From Stenotrophomonas bentonitica (lineage in GTDB: Bacteria; Pseudomonadota; Gammaproteobacteria; Xanthomonadales; Xanthomonadaceae), in assembly GCF_002887735.1 (NCBI RefSeq), contig NZ_PKQP01000005.1:186001-250000 (forward strand): a DNA stretch of 64,000 nucleotides, given 5' to 3'. Shown here in pieces: positions 35,431 to 45,100 of the stretch (position 1 is the first letter of the stretch; each line of letters opens with the position of its first letter). Position numbers and translations under genes: made by a program. The notes beneath the pieces were generated by a model. It had not been told where the DNA came from, did no database searches, and was given only the letters and a program-made list of their open reading frames with translations.

Positions 35431-37539
35431 TTACTTCAAGCCGTCACTGATCGCCTTGGTCAGGGTGCCCTGCGCATCATCGCCGCTGAACTCCCAGAAG
35501 AATGCACCGCCCAGGCCCTGTGCTTTCACATAGCCCATCTTCTCGGTGACCATCGCGGGCGTATCCAGACTCCAGAACGTGGTGCCGTTGGAGATCCACG
35601 TGGCCTTGGCGACGTTGTCGGTGTACACCGGCCAGTTGAGGGTCTTCAGCACCTTCCAATCTTCGATACCGGCTTCGTACGTGCCCGGTGCCGCGCCGCT
35701 GGCGCTCTTGTAGAGCCCATTGTTGCCGCTGGCCACGCCGGTCCAGCCACGCCCGTAGTAGCCGATGCCCAGGTTCAACTTGCTGGCCGGTACCCCGCGG
35801 CTGAGGAAGGCTTCCATCGCATCGTTGCTGTTGTAGAGCTTCTGGTCGCCGGTGGAGGGATCAGCCGGTGAATCGAACAGGGCCGAGTGATGGTTGGTCT
35901 GCGGATCCCATGCGCCGTGGAAGTCGTAGGTCATCACGTTGATGAAATCCAGGTACGGGTGGTAGCTGGCCGGATCGGTCACCCGGATCTTGTCCACGCC
36001 TGCGCCCACGGCCACCGTCAGCAGCAGCCCGGGCCGCACTGCGTCGAGCTGGCGGCGGAATTCGGCCAGCAGGGCGGTGAAGTTGGCATTGTCGGCCGGT
36101 GTGCCGCAGCTCAACCCGCAGGCCACCGGGTACTCCCAGTCGATGTCGATGCCATCGAACACGCCGAGTGCCGCACCCGCGCCGCCGGCACCATCGGCGA
36201 CCGGCAGGTTGCCCTTGATGTAGGCATCGATGCACGAGGCCACGAACGCCTGCCGGTTGGCCGGCTGCGCTGCGCTGGAGAACCCGCGCGACCAGGTCCA
36301 GCCGCCGAGCGAGATCAGCACCTTGATGTTCGGGTGTTTGGCCTTGAGCTGCTTGAGCTGGTTCCAGTTGCCACGCAGCGGCTGGTCCCAGGTATCGCCG
36401 ACGCCACTCACGCTGGCCCCGGCAGCGAAGGATTTGCCGTAATCAGCGTACGCATCGCCGCCCACGCCGGTGTTCGGGTCGGAGGCCTGGGTCACGCCCA
36501 CTTCGCAGCGGTTGTTGCGCACGTTGCCGAAGGCGTAGTTGATGTGGGTCCGCTTCGCTGCCGAGCCGCTGGTATCGATGTTCTTGACCTGGTAGTTGCG
36601 GCCGTAGATGCCCCATTGGGTGAAGTAGCCGATCACCCGCTTGTTGCCGCCGCCCCCGCCATCGGCGGCCGTGGTCACGCTGATCGAACTGCTCTGCGCC
36701 GACGCATTCCCGGCGTTGTCACGCGCGCGCGCCGTGTAGGTGTAGGCCGTGCTCGCGGTGAGGCCGCCGTCGGTGTACTGGGTGGCACTCGGCGAGCCGA
36801 CCAGGCTGCCGTTGCGGTACACGTCGTAGCCGGCCACGCCGCTGCCGCCGCTGTTGTCGGTGGCGGCATTCCAGGCCAGGTTCACCGTGGTGGCGGTCCT
36901 GGAAGGTGAAGCCAGCCCACCCGGCACGCTGGGCGGCGTGGTGTCGTTGCTGGCTGCGGTGACGGTCACGCTGACCGTGGCCGAGGAGGTCACCGCATTG
37001 TTGTTGTCGGTGGCCACCGCCTTGAAGGTGTGGCTGCCCGCCGAGGCATTGCTCCAGACCACGCTGTACGGCGCGCTGGTGTCGATGCCCAGCGAGGTGC
37101 CGCCGCGGAAGAATTCCACCTTGCTGACGCTGCCGTCGGTATCGCTGGCGTTGGCGCTCACGGTGATGTTGCTGCCGGCGGTGAAGCTGGCCCCGGCGGT
37201 GGGCGAGGTCAGGCTGACGGTGGGCGGTTGGTTGCTGCCGCTGCCATCGCAGGCGCCCAGGTTGGTGTAGTAGGGCGCGCCGGCCGGGTGGTCCGGCGGT
37301 GCGTTCCAGATGTCCTGGTTGGCGCGGTACAGCACGCCTCCCTTCTGCAGGGTCTGGCCGGCCAGATAAATGGCCGCGCCGTTCCATTCGGGCGCCCCGG
37401 TACAGTTCGCGGCCTGCACCAGGGTGGGCGTGCCGGCCGCAGCGGCCAAGGCCAGGGCCAGCAGCCAGCGCCGCGGACGCAGGGTGGGGGCTGGGGAGGT
37501 AGACGATGTCACTGCACGGCGCGCAATCGGGTCTGGCAT
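35431..37539 (-). CDS. Secreted GH18 chitinase with chitin-binding, Ig-like and FN3 domains
   Basis: From MPDPIARRAVTSS (GGAG placed about seven bases upstream), 702 residues. A long twin-Arg-containing leader (PRRWLLALALAAAAG...VQAA) is followed by a CBM5/12 chitin-binding module (CTGAPEWNGAAIYLAGQ), an Ig-like domain (PPTVSLTSPTAGASF; DTDGSVSKVEFF), an FN3 domain (PPSVPGGLASPSRT), a Gly linker, and the GH18 catalytic barrel with the DxxDxDxE motif FDGIDIDWEYP and MTYDFHGAWD. It hydrolyses chitin outside the cell and is a likely T2SS substrate (inference). The open frame continues to 37650 but without family similarity. Confidence 0.95.
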   Translation of the reverse strand: MPDPIARRAVTSSTSPAPTLRPRRWLLALALAAAAGTPTLVQAANCTGAPEWNGAAIYLAGQTLQKGGVLYRANQDIWNAPPDHPAGAPYYTNLGACDGSGSNQPPTVSLTSPTAGASFTAGSNITVSANASDTDGSVSKVEFFRGGTSLGIDTSAPYSVVWSNASAGSHTFKAVATDNNNAVTSSATVSVTVTAASNDTTPPSVPGGLASPSRTATTVNLAWNAATDNSGGSGVAGYDVYRNGSLVGSPSATQYTDGGLTASTAYTYTARARDNAGNASAQSSSISVTTAADGGGGGNKRVIGYFTQWGIYGRNYQVKNIDTSGSAAKRTHINYAFGNVRNNRCEVGVTQASDPNTGVGGDAYADYGKSFAAGASVSGVGDTWDQPLRGNWNQLKQLKAKHPNIKVLISLGGWTWSRGFSSAAQPANRQAFVASCIDAYIKGNLPVADGAGGAGAALGVFDGIDIDWEYPVACGLSCGTPADNANFTALLAEFRRQLDAVRPGLLLTVAVGAGVDKIRVTDPASYHPYLDFINVMTYDFHGAWDPQTNHHSALFDSPADPSTGDQKLYNSNDAMEAFLSRGVPASKLNLGIGYYGRGWTGVASGNNGLYKSASGAAPGTYEAGIEDWKVLKTLNWPVYTDNVAKATWISNGTTFWSLDTPAMVTEKMGYVKAQGLGGAFFWEFSGDDAQGTLTKAISDGLK

Positions 37540-37792
37540 GGTCGGTCTCCGATCAGGTGGTGTGCGCATGCCGCCGGGATGGCGGCATGCGTGCAGCAGT
37601 TCCGGACGCCGGTGAGAGAGGCCGGCAACGACATGGGGGACGGACGGCACCTGGCCGTGGGCCAGGTGGTGATAACGTTGTCATGTAATCGGCGGCCAAT
37701 CCGTGAACCAGTGCATGGTTCGGGTGTGAACTGGGCTGGGCACCGCCTGGGCCTGCCGATCCCCGGGGCCGGGCCGCGGCGGCCGAGTTGGG

Positions 37793-37798
37793 TACAAT
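37793..37798 (+). promoter_or_regulatory. Possible -10 element of purL
   Basis: TACAAT lies 35 bases before the purL ATG in the 293-base divergent gap with the chitinase gene. No clear -35 hexamer is present. Confidence 0.35.
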
Positions 37799-37832
37799 AG
37801 TGGGCCCCGTTCCCAACCACGGTTCCCCGGAC

Positions 37833-40800
37833 ATGATGGTCCTCGAGGGCGCATCCGCCCTTTCGCCGTTCCGCCGCGAACGCCTTGAATCCCGCCTGCA
37901 GTCCCTGGCCGCCGATCTGCGCATCACCGGTGCCTGGCATGTCTACTTCATCCAGACCGAGGGCGATGCGGCCCCGGACCCGGCGATCCTGAGCCGGATC
38001 CTGGAAGCCCAGCCCGCGCTGGCCGGGCGTGAGGACGGGGCGGTATCGCGCTTCGTGGTGCCGCGGTTGGGCACGCTGTCGCCGTGGTCGAGCAAGGCCA
38101 CCGAGCTGGTCCGCGGTGCCGGGCAGCCGATCCGCCGGGTCGAACGTGGCCTGCGTATCGATCTGGCCGGATGGCCGGCCGACGCGGCCGCGCAGGAAGC
38201 GGTGATCCGCGCGCTGCACGACCCGATGACCCAGTCCGTGCTGGCCGAGACCGCGCAGGCGCAGGCGCTGTTCAGCGCCCCGGCCCGCGGTGAGCTGGAA
38301 CGGATCGCGCTGGATGACCTGGAAGCGGCCAACACCCGCCTCGGCCTGGCGATGGCCCAGGACGAGATCGACTACCTGCGCCAGCGCTTCGGCGAACTGG
38401 GCCGCAAGCCGTCGGACGTGGAACTGATGATGTTCGCGCAGGCCAACTCCGAGCACTGCCGCCACAAGATCTTCAATGCCAGCTGGACCATCGACGGTGC
38501 CGAGCAGTCGCACTCGTTGTTCCGGATGATCAAGAACACCCACCAGCAGACCCCGCAGCACACGCTGAGCGCCTACAGCGACAACGCCGCGGTGGTCGCC
38601 GGTTTCCCGGCCGCGCGCTATCGCCCGGACCCGGCCAGCGGCCAGTACCGCAGCGAGGCCGTGGTCGATTCGGCGTTCTGCATCAAGGTGGAAACGCACA
38701 ACCACCCGACCGCGATCGCCCCGTTCCCGGGTGCGGCCACCGGTGCGGGCGGCGAAATCCGCGATGAAGGTGCGACCGGCCGCGGCGGCAAGCCCAAGGC
38801 CGGCCTGACCGGCTTCTCGGTCTCGCATCTGCGCATCCCGACCCTGCCGCAGCCGTGGGAAGCGCCGCGCGCGCTGAACCCGCGCATGGCACCGGCGCTG
38901 GACATCATGCTGGACGGCCCGCTCGGCGGCGCCGCCTTCAACAACGAGTTCGGCCGCCCGAACCTGCTCGGTTACTTCCGCAGCTTCGAACTGCCCGAAG
39001 GGCAGGGCCTGACCCGCGCTTATGACAAGCCGATCATGCTGGCTGGTGGCCTGGGCGCGATCGACCAGAACCAGGTCGAGAAGCTGCGCCTGCAGCCCGG
39101 CGACGCGGTGATCGTGCTCGGCGGCCCGGCGATGCTGATCGGCCTGGGCGGTGGTGCCGCCAGCTCGGTGGCCTCCGGTGAGAGCGCCGAAGACCTCGAT
39201 TTCGCCAGCGTGCAGCGCGACAACCCGGAAATGGAACGTCGCTGCCAGGAAGTGATCGACCGCTGCGTCGCGCTCGGCCTGGACAATCCGATCCGCTGGT
39301 TCCATGACGTCGGCGCCGGTGGCCTGTCCAACGCGATTCCCGAACTGCTGCACGACTCCGGCGTGGGTGGCGTGATCGATCTGGGCAAGGTGCCCGCCGA
39401 TGACCCGTCGCTGTCGCCGATGCAGTTGTGGTGCAACGAATCGCAGGAACGTTATGTACTCGGCGTGCCGCAGGCGCGTCTGGCCGAGTTCGCCGCGCTG
39501 TGTGCGCGCGAACGTTGCCCGTTCGCCGCCGTTGGCGTCGCCACGGCTGAAGAGCGGCTCGTCGTGGCGTACGGCGCTACCGTGGGCAATACCCCGGTGG
39601 ATGCCCCGATCGATCTGCCGATGGACGTGCTGTTCGGCAAGGCGCCGAAGATGCACCGCGACACCGTGCACCCGTCGGCGCCGCGCTGGCCGGCGCTGAA
39701 GACCGCGGGGCTGGACCTGCACGAAGCGGGTCTGCGCGTGCTGGCCCATCCCTCGGTGGCCTCGAAGAACTTCTTGGTCACCATCGGTGACCGCAGCGTC
39801 GGTGGCCTGACCGCACGCGAACAGATGATCGGCCCGTGGCAGCTGCCGCTGGCCAACGTCGCCATCACCTTGGCCGGTTTCGACACCGTGGCCGGCGAAG
39901 CGATGTCGATCGGCGAGCGCACCCCGCTGGCGCTGCTGGATGCGGCCGCGTCGGCGCGCATGGCGGTCGGTGAAGCGATCACCAACCTGTGTGCGGCGCC
40001 GGTGGATGCACTGGAAACGGTGAAGCTGTCGGCCAACTGGATGGCCGCGGCGGGCCATCACGGCGAAGACGCGCTGCTGTATGACGCGGTGCGTGCGGTC
40101 GGCATGGAGCTGTGCCCGCAGCTGGACCTGAGCATTCCGGTCGGCAAGGACTCGCTTTCCATGCAGGCGCAGTGGCAGGACAACGGGCAGGCGCACAAGT
40201 CGGTGTCGCCGGTGTCGCTGGTGATCTCGGCGTTCGCGCCGGTTGCCGATGCGACCGGCCAGCTGACCCCGCTGCTGGACCGTGACGCCGACAGCGAGCT
40301 GTGGCTGATCGGCCTGGGCGCTGGCAAGCAGCGTCTGGGCGGCTCGATCCTGGCCCAGGTGCACGCCGACCATTCCGCGCTGCCGGCCTTCGCCGGTGCC
40401 GTGCCGGATCTGGACGATGCACAGCGCCTGCGCGCGTTCTTCGAACTGATCCGCGATGCGCGCCAGGCCGGCCTGCTGTTGGCATACCACGACCGCAGCG
40501 ATGGCGGTGCGTTTGCCGCGCTGTGCGAGATGGCCTTCGCCTCGCGCCTGGGCCTGGACATCACCCTGGATGCCTGGGGCGATGATCCGTTCCGCAGCCT
40601 GTTCAATGAAGAGCTGGGTGCGGTGGTGCAGATCGCCAAGGAAGACCGCGCCGCGTTTGCTGATCTGGTCGAACGCCATGCACTGACCGAATGCGCGCAG
40701 CGCATCGCGCGTCCGACCACCGCCCCGGTGGTGCGTGTCTCGCTGCAGGGCGAAAGCCTGGTCGAGTGGCGCTGGGAAGCGCTGTTCGATGCCTGGTGGT

Positions 40801-41717
40801 CGGTCACCCACGCCATGCAGAAGCTGCGCGACAACCCGGACAACGCCGACCAGGAGCGTGCGATCGCGCGCAACTTCAACGCGCCGGGCCTGAAGCCCAA
40901 GCTGACCTTCGATATCAACGAAGATGTGGCGTCGCCTTTCATCAACACCGGCGCACGTCCGCGCGTGGCGGTGCTGCGCGAGCAGGGTGTCAACGGCCAG
41001 ATCGAAATGGCGAACGTCTTCGAACGTGCCGGCTTCAGTTCGTTCGATGTGCATATGAGCGACCTGATCGAAGGCCGTGTCGCGCTGTCCGATTTCACCG
41101 GCCTGGTGGCCTGTGGCGGCTTCAGCTACGGCGACGTGCTCGGTGCCGGCCGCGGCTGGGCCACCTCGGTGCTGGAGCGCAGCGCGCTGCGCGATGCCTT
41201 CGCGGCGTTCTTCGCCCGCGAAGACAGCTTCGCGCTGGGTGTGTGCAACGGCTGCCAGATGATGAGCCAGCTCAAGGACATCATCCCCGGTGCCGAGCAC
41301 TGGCCGCAGTTCCGCCGCAACCGCAGCGAGCAGTTCGAAGCGCGCACCGCGCTGCTGGAAGTGGTGGAATCGCCGTCGATCCTGCTGCGTGGCATGGCCG
41401 GTTCACGCCTGCCGGTCGCGGTGGCACATGGCGAAGGCCAGGCGGTGTTCGCCAATGCGGTCGATCAGGCGGCGGCGCGCGTGTCGCTGCGTTACATCGA
41501 TGGCGACGGCAACGTAGCCACCCAGTACCCGCTGAATCCGAACGGCTCGCCCGACGGCATCACCGGCCTGACCACCACCGATGGCCGCACTACGATCATG
41601 ATGCCGCACCCGGAACGCACCCCGCGTGCGATCAACCACAGCTGGCATCCGCAGGACTGGAACGGCGATTCGCCGTGGCTGCGGATGTTCCGCAACGCAA
41701 GAGTATGGTGCGGCTGA
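37833..41717 (+). CDS. purL: Phosphoribosylformylglycinamidine synthase
   Basis: The large, single-chain FGAM synthase has 1294 residues and starts [19 protein letters not shown] (an upstream in-frame start at 37788 lacks family similarity). Visible: [49 protein letters not shown], the second PurM-like half ([19 protein letters not shown]), and a C-terminal glutamine amidotransferase with nucleophile in [10 protein letters not shown] and [10 protein letters not shown]. It makes FGAM from FGAR, ATP and glutamine in purine synthesis. A terminator follows at 41763. Confidence 0.98.
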   Translation: MMVLEGASALSPFRRERLESRLQSLAADLRITGAWHVYFIQTEGDAAPDPAILSRILEAQPALAGREDGAVSRFVVPRLGTLSPWSSKATELVRGAGQPIRRVERGLRIDLAGWPADAAAQEAVIRALHDPMTQSVLAETAQAQALFSAPARGELERIALDDLEAANTRLGLAMAQDEIDYLRQRFGELGRKPSDVELMMFAQANSEHCRHKIFNASWTIDGAEQSHSLFRMIKNTHQQTPQHTLSAYSDNAAVVAGFPAARYRPDPASGQYRSEAVVDSAFCIKVETHNHPTAIAPFPGAATGAGGEIRDEGATGRGGKPKAGLTGFSVSHLRIPTLPQPWEAPRALNPRMAPALDIMLDGPLGGAAFNNEFGRPNLLGYFRSFELPEGQGLTRAYDKPIMLAGGLGAIDQNQVEKLRLQPGDAVIVLGGPAMLIGLGGGAASSVASGESAEDLDFASVQRDNPEMERRCQEVIDRCVALGLDNPIRWFHDVGAGGLSNAIPELLHDSGVGGVIDLGKVPADDPSLSPMQLWCNESQERYVLGVPQARLAEFAALCARERCPFAAVGVATAEERLVVAYGATVGNTPVDAPIDLPMDVLFGKAPKMHRDTVHPSAPRWPALKTAGLDLHEAGLRVLAHPSVASKNFLVTIGDRSVGGLTAREQMIGPWQLPLANVAITLAGFDTVAGEAMSIGERTPLALLDAAASARMAVGEAITNLCAAPVDALETVKLSANWMAAAGHHGEDALLYDAVRAVGMELCPQLDLSIPVGKDSLSMQAQWQDNGQAHKSVSPVSLVISAFAPVADATGQLTPLLDRDADSELWLIGLGAGKQRLGGSILAQVHADHSALPAFAGAVPDLDDAQRLRAFFELIRDARQAGLLLAYHDRSDGGAFAALCEMAFASRLGLDITLDAWGDDPFRSLFNEELGAVVQIAKEDRAAFADLVERHALTECAQRIARPTTAPVVRVSLQGESLVEWRWEALFDAWWSVTHAMQKLRDNPDNADQERAIARNFNAPGLKPKLTFDINEDVASPFINTGARPRVAVLREQGVNGQIEMANVFERAGFSSFDVHMSDLIEGRVALSDFTGLVACGGFSYGDVLGAGRGWATSVLERSALRDAFAAFFAREDSFALGVCNGCQMMSQLKDIIPGAEHWPQFRRNRSEQFEARTALLEVVESPSILLRGMAGSRLPVAVAHGEGQAVFANAVDQAAARVSLRYIDGDGNVATQYPLNPNGSPDGITGLTTTDGRTTIMMPHPERTPRAINHSWHPQDWNGDSPWLRMFRNARVWCG

Positions 41718-41762
41718 TACTGCGCATCGCCTCCCATTCGAGGCAGTGAAAACCGCGTGAAG

Positions 41763-41788
41763 AAACCGCCGGCTTGCCCGGCGGTTTT
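41763..41788 (+). terminator. Intrinsic terminator of purL
   Basis: AAACCGCCGG-CTTGC-CCGGCGGTTTT: a GC stem with A-run before and TTTTCC after, 46 bases beyond the purL stop. Confidence 0.85.
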
Positions 41789-42167
41789 CCTTTGTACGCC
41801 CCACAACATGATCGGCAGCAATGAGTTACATCGCGTTACAACGTGAAATGACGTTATCGCCGTTACTCACATGTATCTAACAAAATCCTTCAATAACGCG
41901 TGGTTTTTGTGACGCACTTCGCGGTCATATGAATTTCAATGTCAAAGTCTTGACGTTGTTCAAACTGTACGTTAACACTGCATCCTCATTTCGACAGCGT
42001 TCAGTTCCACAGTAACCGCATGGATGGCGTGCACGCTGTAGGTATCTGCCAGCCATTGCGCACAACGCAGTAAATCAAGCGAAAAAACGCCCCCAGGGGA
42101 CGTTGGACCACGCGGTCCGGCGTTGGCGTCGCTTTGCCTAAAACCAGCCTAATCAGGAGCCGCATCG
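41789..42167 (+). promoter_or_regulatory. AT-rich promoter and 5' leader region of the autotransporter gene
   Basis: Noncoding and clearly AT-richer than its surroundings. A candidate promoter has TTGACG (41950-41955) and TTAACA/TAACAC at 41972-41978, giving 16-17 bp spacing. The -35 lies in an inverted repeat CAATGTCAA-agtc-TTGACGTTG (41937-41958, 8 of 9 arm positions pairing). If used, the leader is about 180 bases and includes a GC hairpin at 42082-42103. AATCAGGAG about ten bases before the ATG is the ribosome binding site. Confidence 0.55.
42082..42103 (-). terminator. Possible minus-strand terminator in the autotransporter leader
   Basis: Read leftward: CGTCCCC-TG-GGGGCG then TTTTTTCGC, a short stem with one bulged T followed by six Ts. 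No gene to the right on the minus strand is known to need it; on the plus strand it is a hairpin in the 5' leader. Confidence 0.4.
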
Positions 42168-45100
42168 ATGAATCGGATTTATCGCAAGGTCTGGAACAAA
42201 GCACTGGGGCAGATGGTCGTCGCCTCGGAATTGGCCAGCAGCCAGTCCTCGGGTGTCGTCATCGATCAGCGCCGAACCTCTGGCGGACGCAACACCGCAC
42301 TGCTCTGCGCCGCCATCGCGTTGACGCTGGGAGTGGGCATGGCAGGCGGCGCGCAGACAGCGCGTGCGCAGTCGGTGGAGGTGGGTGGGAACGCGAACTG
42401 CGTGGTTCTGAACAGCACGGTCATCGACAGCTGTGTCGTTGATGGCAATGCCACCGCCTCGGGCACCAATGCGGTGGCGATCGGCAGCAACAGCACGGCC
42501 TCCGGGGCGAACAGCGTGGCGCTGGGCGCCGGCTCGAAGACCAACCGCGCCAACACGGTATCGGTGGGTGATGCGGGCAAGGAACGGCAGGTTACCAACG
42601 TGGCCGCCGGCACCGCCGCCACGGATGCGGTGAACAAGGCACAGCTGGACAAGGTTGCAGTGGCAGCCGAAGGCGCGACCCGCTATTTCAAGGCCGACGG
42701 TGACGGCAACGATGCCGACGCGGCGAAGATCGATGGCGAAGGTGCACTGGCCGCAGGGGCGAGCGCCAACGCGGACGGTGACGGCGCAACGGCGCTGGGC
42801 CACAGCAGCCAGGCCATCGGCAATGCGACCACCGCAGTGGGCAGCGAAGCACTCGCGGTCGGCCTCGGGGCAAGTTCGTTCGGCCAGGGCAGCCTGGCCT
42901 TCGGTGATGCGAGCATCGCGCTCGGCCAGAGCGCTGCGGCGTTCGGTCTGGGCGATGTCGCGCTCGGTGCATCGGCAGTGGCGGCCAGTGAAAACGGCGC
43001 GGCCACCGCGATTGGCGGTCTTGCCGAAGCCAGCGCCGATGGCGCGACCGCGATTGGTGGCGGCGCACTCGCCATCGGCCCGGGCAGCACCTCGCTGGGC
43101 CGCGGCGCGGCCAGTGCCGGCGAAGCGTCGGTGGCGGTCGGTGCGTTCAGCGTCGCGGTCGCCGATTTCAGTGCGACGCTCGGTGCGAATTCCGCTGCGG
43201 TTGCGGTAGGCAGCGTGGCGCTCGGCGCCGGCTCGTACGCCGATCGCGTCGACACGGTGTCGGTCGGCAATGCGCAGAACGGCCTGCGCCGCCAGATCAC
43301 CAATCTCGCCGACGGCACCGATGACAGCGATGCGGTGAACAAGGCGCAGCTCGATGCCGTCGGCGGCGTCGCCGCCAACACGGACAAGTACTTCCAGGCC
43401 ACCGGCAGCAGCGACAGCGATGCCGGTGCCTTCGCGGCAGGCGACAACGCTACGGCGATCGGTGAAGCATCCAACGCGCTGGCCGACGGTGCGACCGCGC
43501 TCGGCAGCGGCGCCACGGTGACCGCGCAGAACGCAACGGCGGTCGGTTACAACGCCAGCGCCACCGGCCAGAACAGCGCGGCCTTCGGCACCAATGCGCA
43601 GGCCAATGGCCCGGGCAGCGTGGCGGTCGGCGGTGCTGCGGTGGATGCCGATGGCAATCCGCTGATCACCAATGGCGGCGTACCGGTCGATACCGGCGCG
43701 ACCAGCGCCGGCGTGGGCGGCACGGCGGTCGGTGCAAGTGCGGAAGCCTCCGGGTTCGCTGCGTCGTCCTACGGCGTCGGCGCGTACGCGGCCGGTGCAC
43801 AGGCGTCGGCCTTCGGCGCGGTGGCCAACGCCACCGGCGACTATTCCACTGCGGTCGGGACGCAGAGCGTGGCGACCGGCAACAGCAGCACGGCCATCGG
43901 TGGCCCGGCGGATCTGCTGCCGGGGCTGGGCTTCTTCGTGCAGACCCAGGCCAGCGGCGAAGCCGCCACGGCCGTCGGCGCAGGTGCGATCGCCAGCGGT
44001 GATTACGCCGTGGCCAACGGCACCCTGAGCGAAGCCTCGGGCACTGAAGCCACCGCCGTGGGCTACTTCGCCTATGCCCCGGGTGAGGGCGCCACTGCAC
44101 TCGGCGCGGAGACCTGGGCCAGCGGGGAACTGAGCACGGCGGTCGGTTTCTACAGCACCGCGCGCGGCGCCAACAGCGTTGCCCTCGGCGCCAACTCCAC
44201 CGCCACCCGTGACAACACGGTCTCGGTCGGTGACGTCGGCAACGAGCGCCAGATCACCAGCGTCGCAGCCGGTACCGAAGCCACGGACGCGGTCAACAAG
44301 GCACAGCTTGATGCCGTCGCGACGTCGGCCTCGGCGACCTCGGCGCAGTTCAAGGCGAACGGTGCGGCCGGCGGTGTGGTCGGTGCCTTCGCCGAGGGTG
44401 AGGATGCGCTGGCGGCCGGTGAGGCCAGCAATGCGCTGGGTGCCGGTGCCACGGCGGTCGGCGGCGGCGCGACCGCGGTCGGCGATGACACTGTCGCGCT
44501 GGGCCGCAACAGCAGCGCCACCGGCAATGGCAGTGTCGCCATCGGTGGGCTGGGCCAGGCCTATGACGAATACAACCAGCCGCTGGTCGATGACCAGGGC
44601 AATGCGATCCTGATCGGTGCGACCGCGGCGCCGGACAGCGTGGCGGTCGGTGCCGGTGCTCAAGCTACCGGCACCACCAGCAACGCCTTCGGCAGCGGCG
44701 CGCAGGCCACCGGCAGCAACAGCCTGGCCAGCGGCTACAAGGCCCGCGCGACCGGCGATTACAGCGTGGCGCAGGGCGACAATGCCTTCGCCAGTGGCGA
44801 AGAAACCACGGCCACCGGTGCCTATGCATGGGCCACTGCCGATGGCGCCACCGCCTTCGGTTCCAGTGCATGGGCGACCGAAGCCAACGCGACCGCAGTC
44901 GGCCAGTCGGCCTGGGCCAGCGGCACTGGATCGACCTCGATCGGCTACAACAGCTGGGCGCGCGGCAGCAGTTCCACCGCGCTCGGCCGTGGTGCCTTCG
45001 GCTACGGCGACAACAGCGTAGCCGTAGGATTCCAGGCCCTGGGCAACAGCATCAACACCATCGCCATCGGCACCAATGTGGTGGCCGGCGGTGAAAGCGC

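Noticed and set aside
37509..41300. A 1263-codon minus-strand open frame opposite purL
   Set aside because: Its composition is that of an antisense shadow (Arg/Gly/His/Gln-rich, no domains); purL fully explains the interval.
42001..42204. A 67-codon minus-strand ORF in the autotransporter leader
   Set aside because: No ribosome site or family features, and it runs through the predicted promoter leader and start codon of the adhesin gene.
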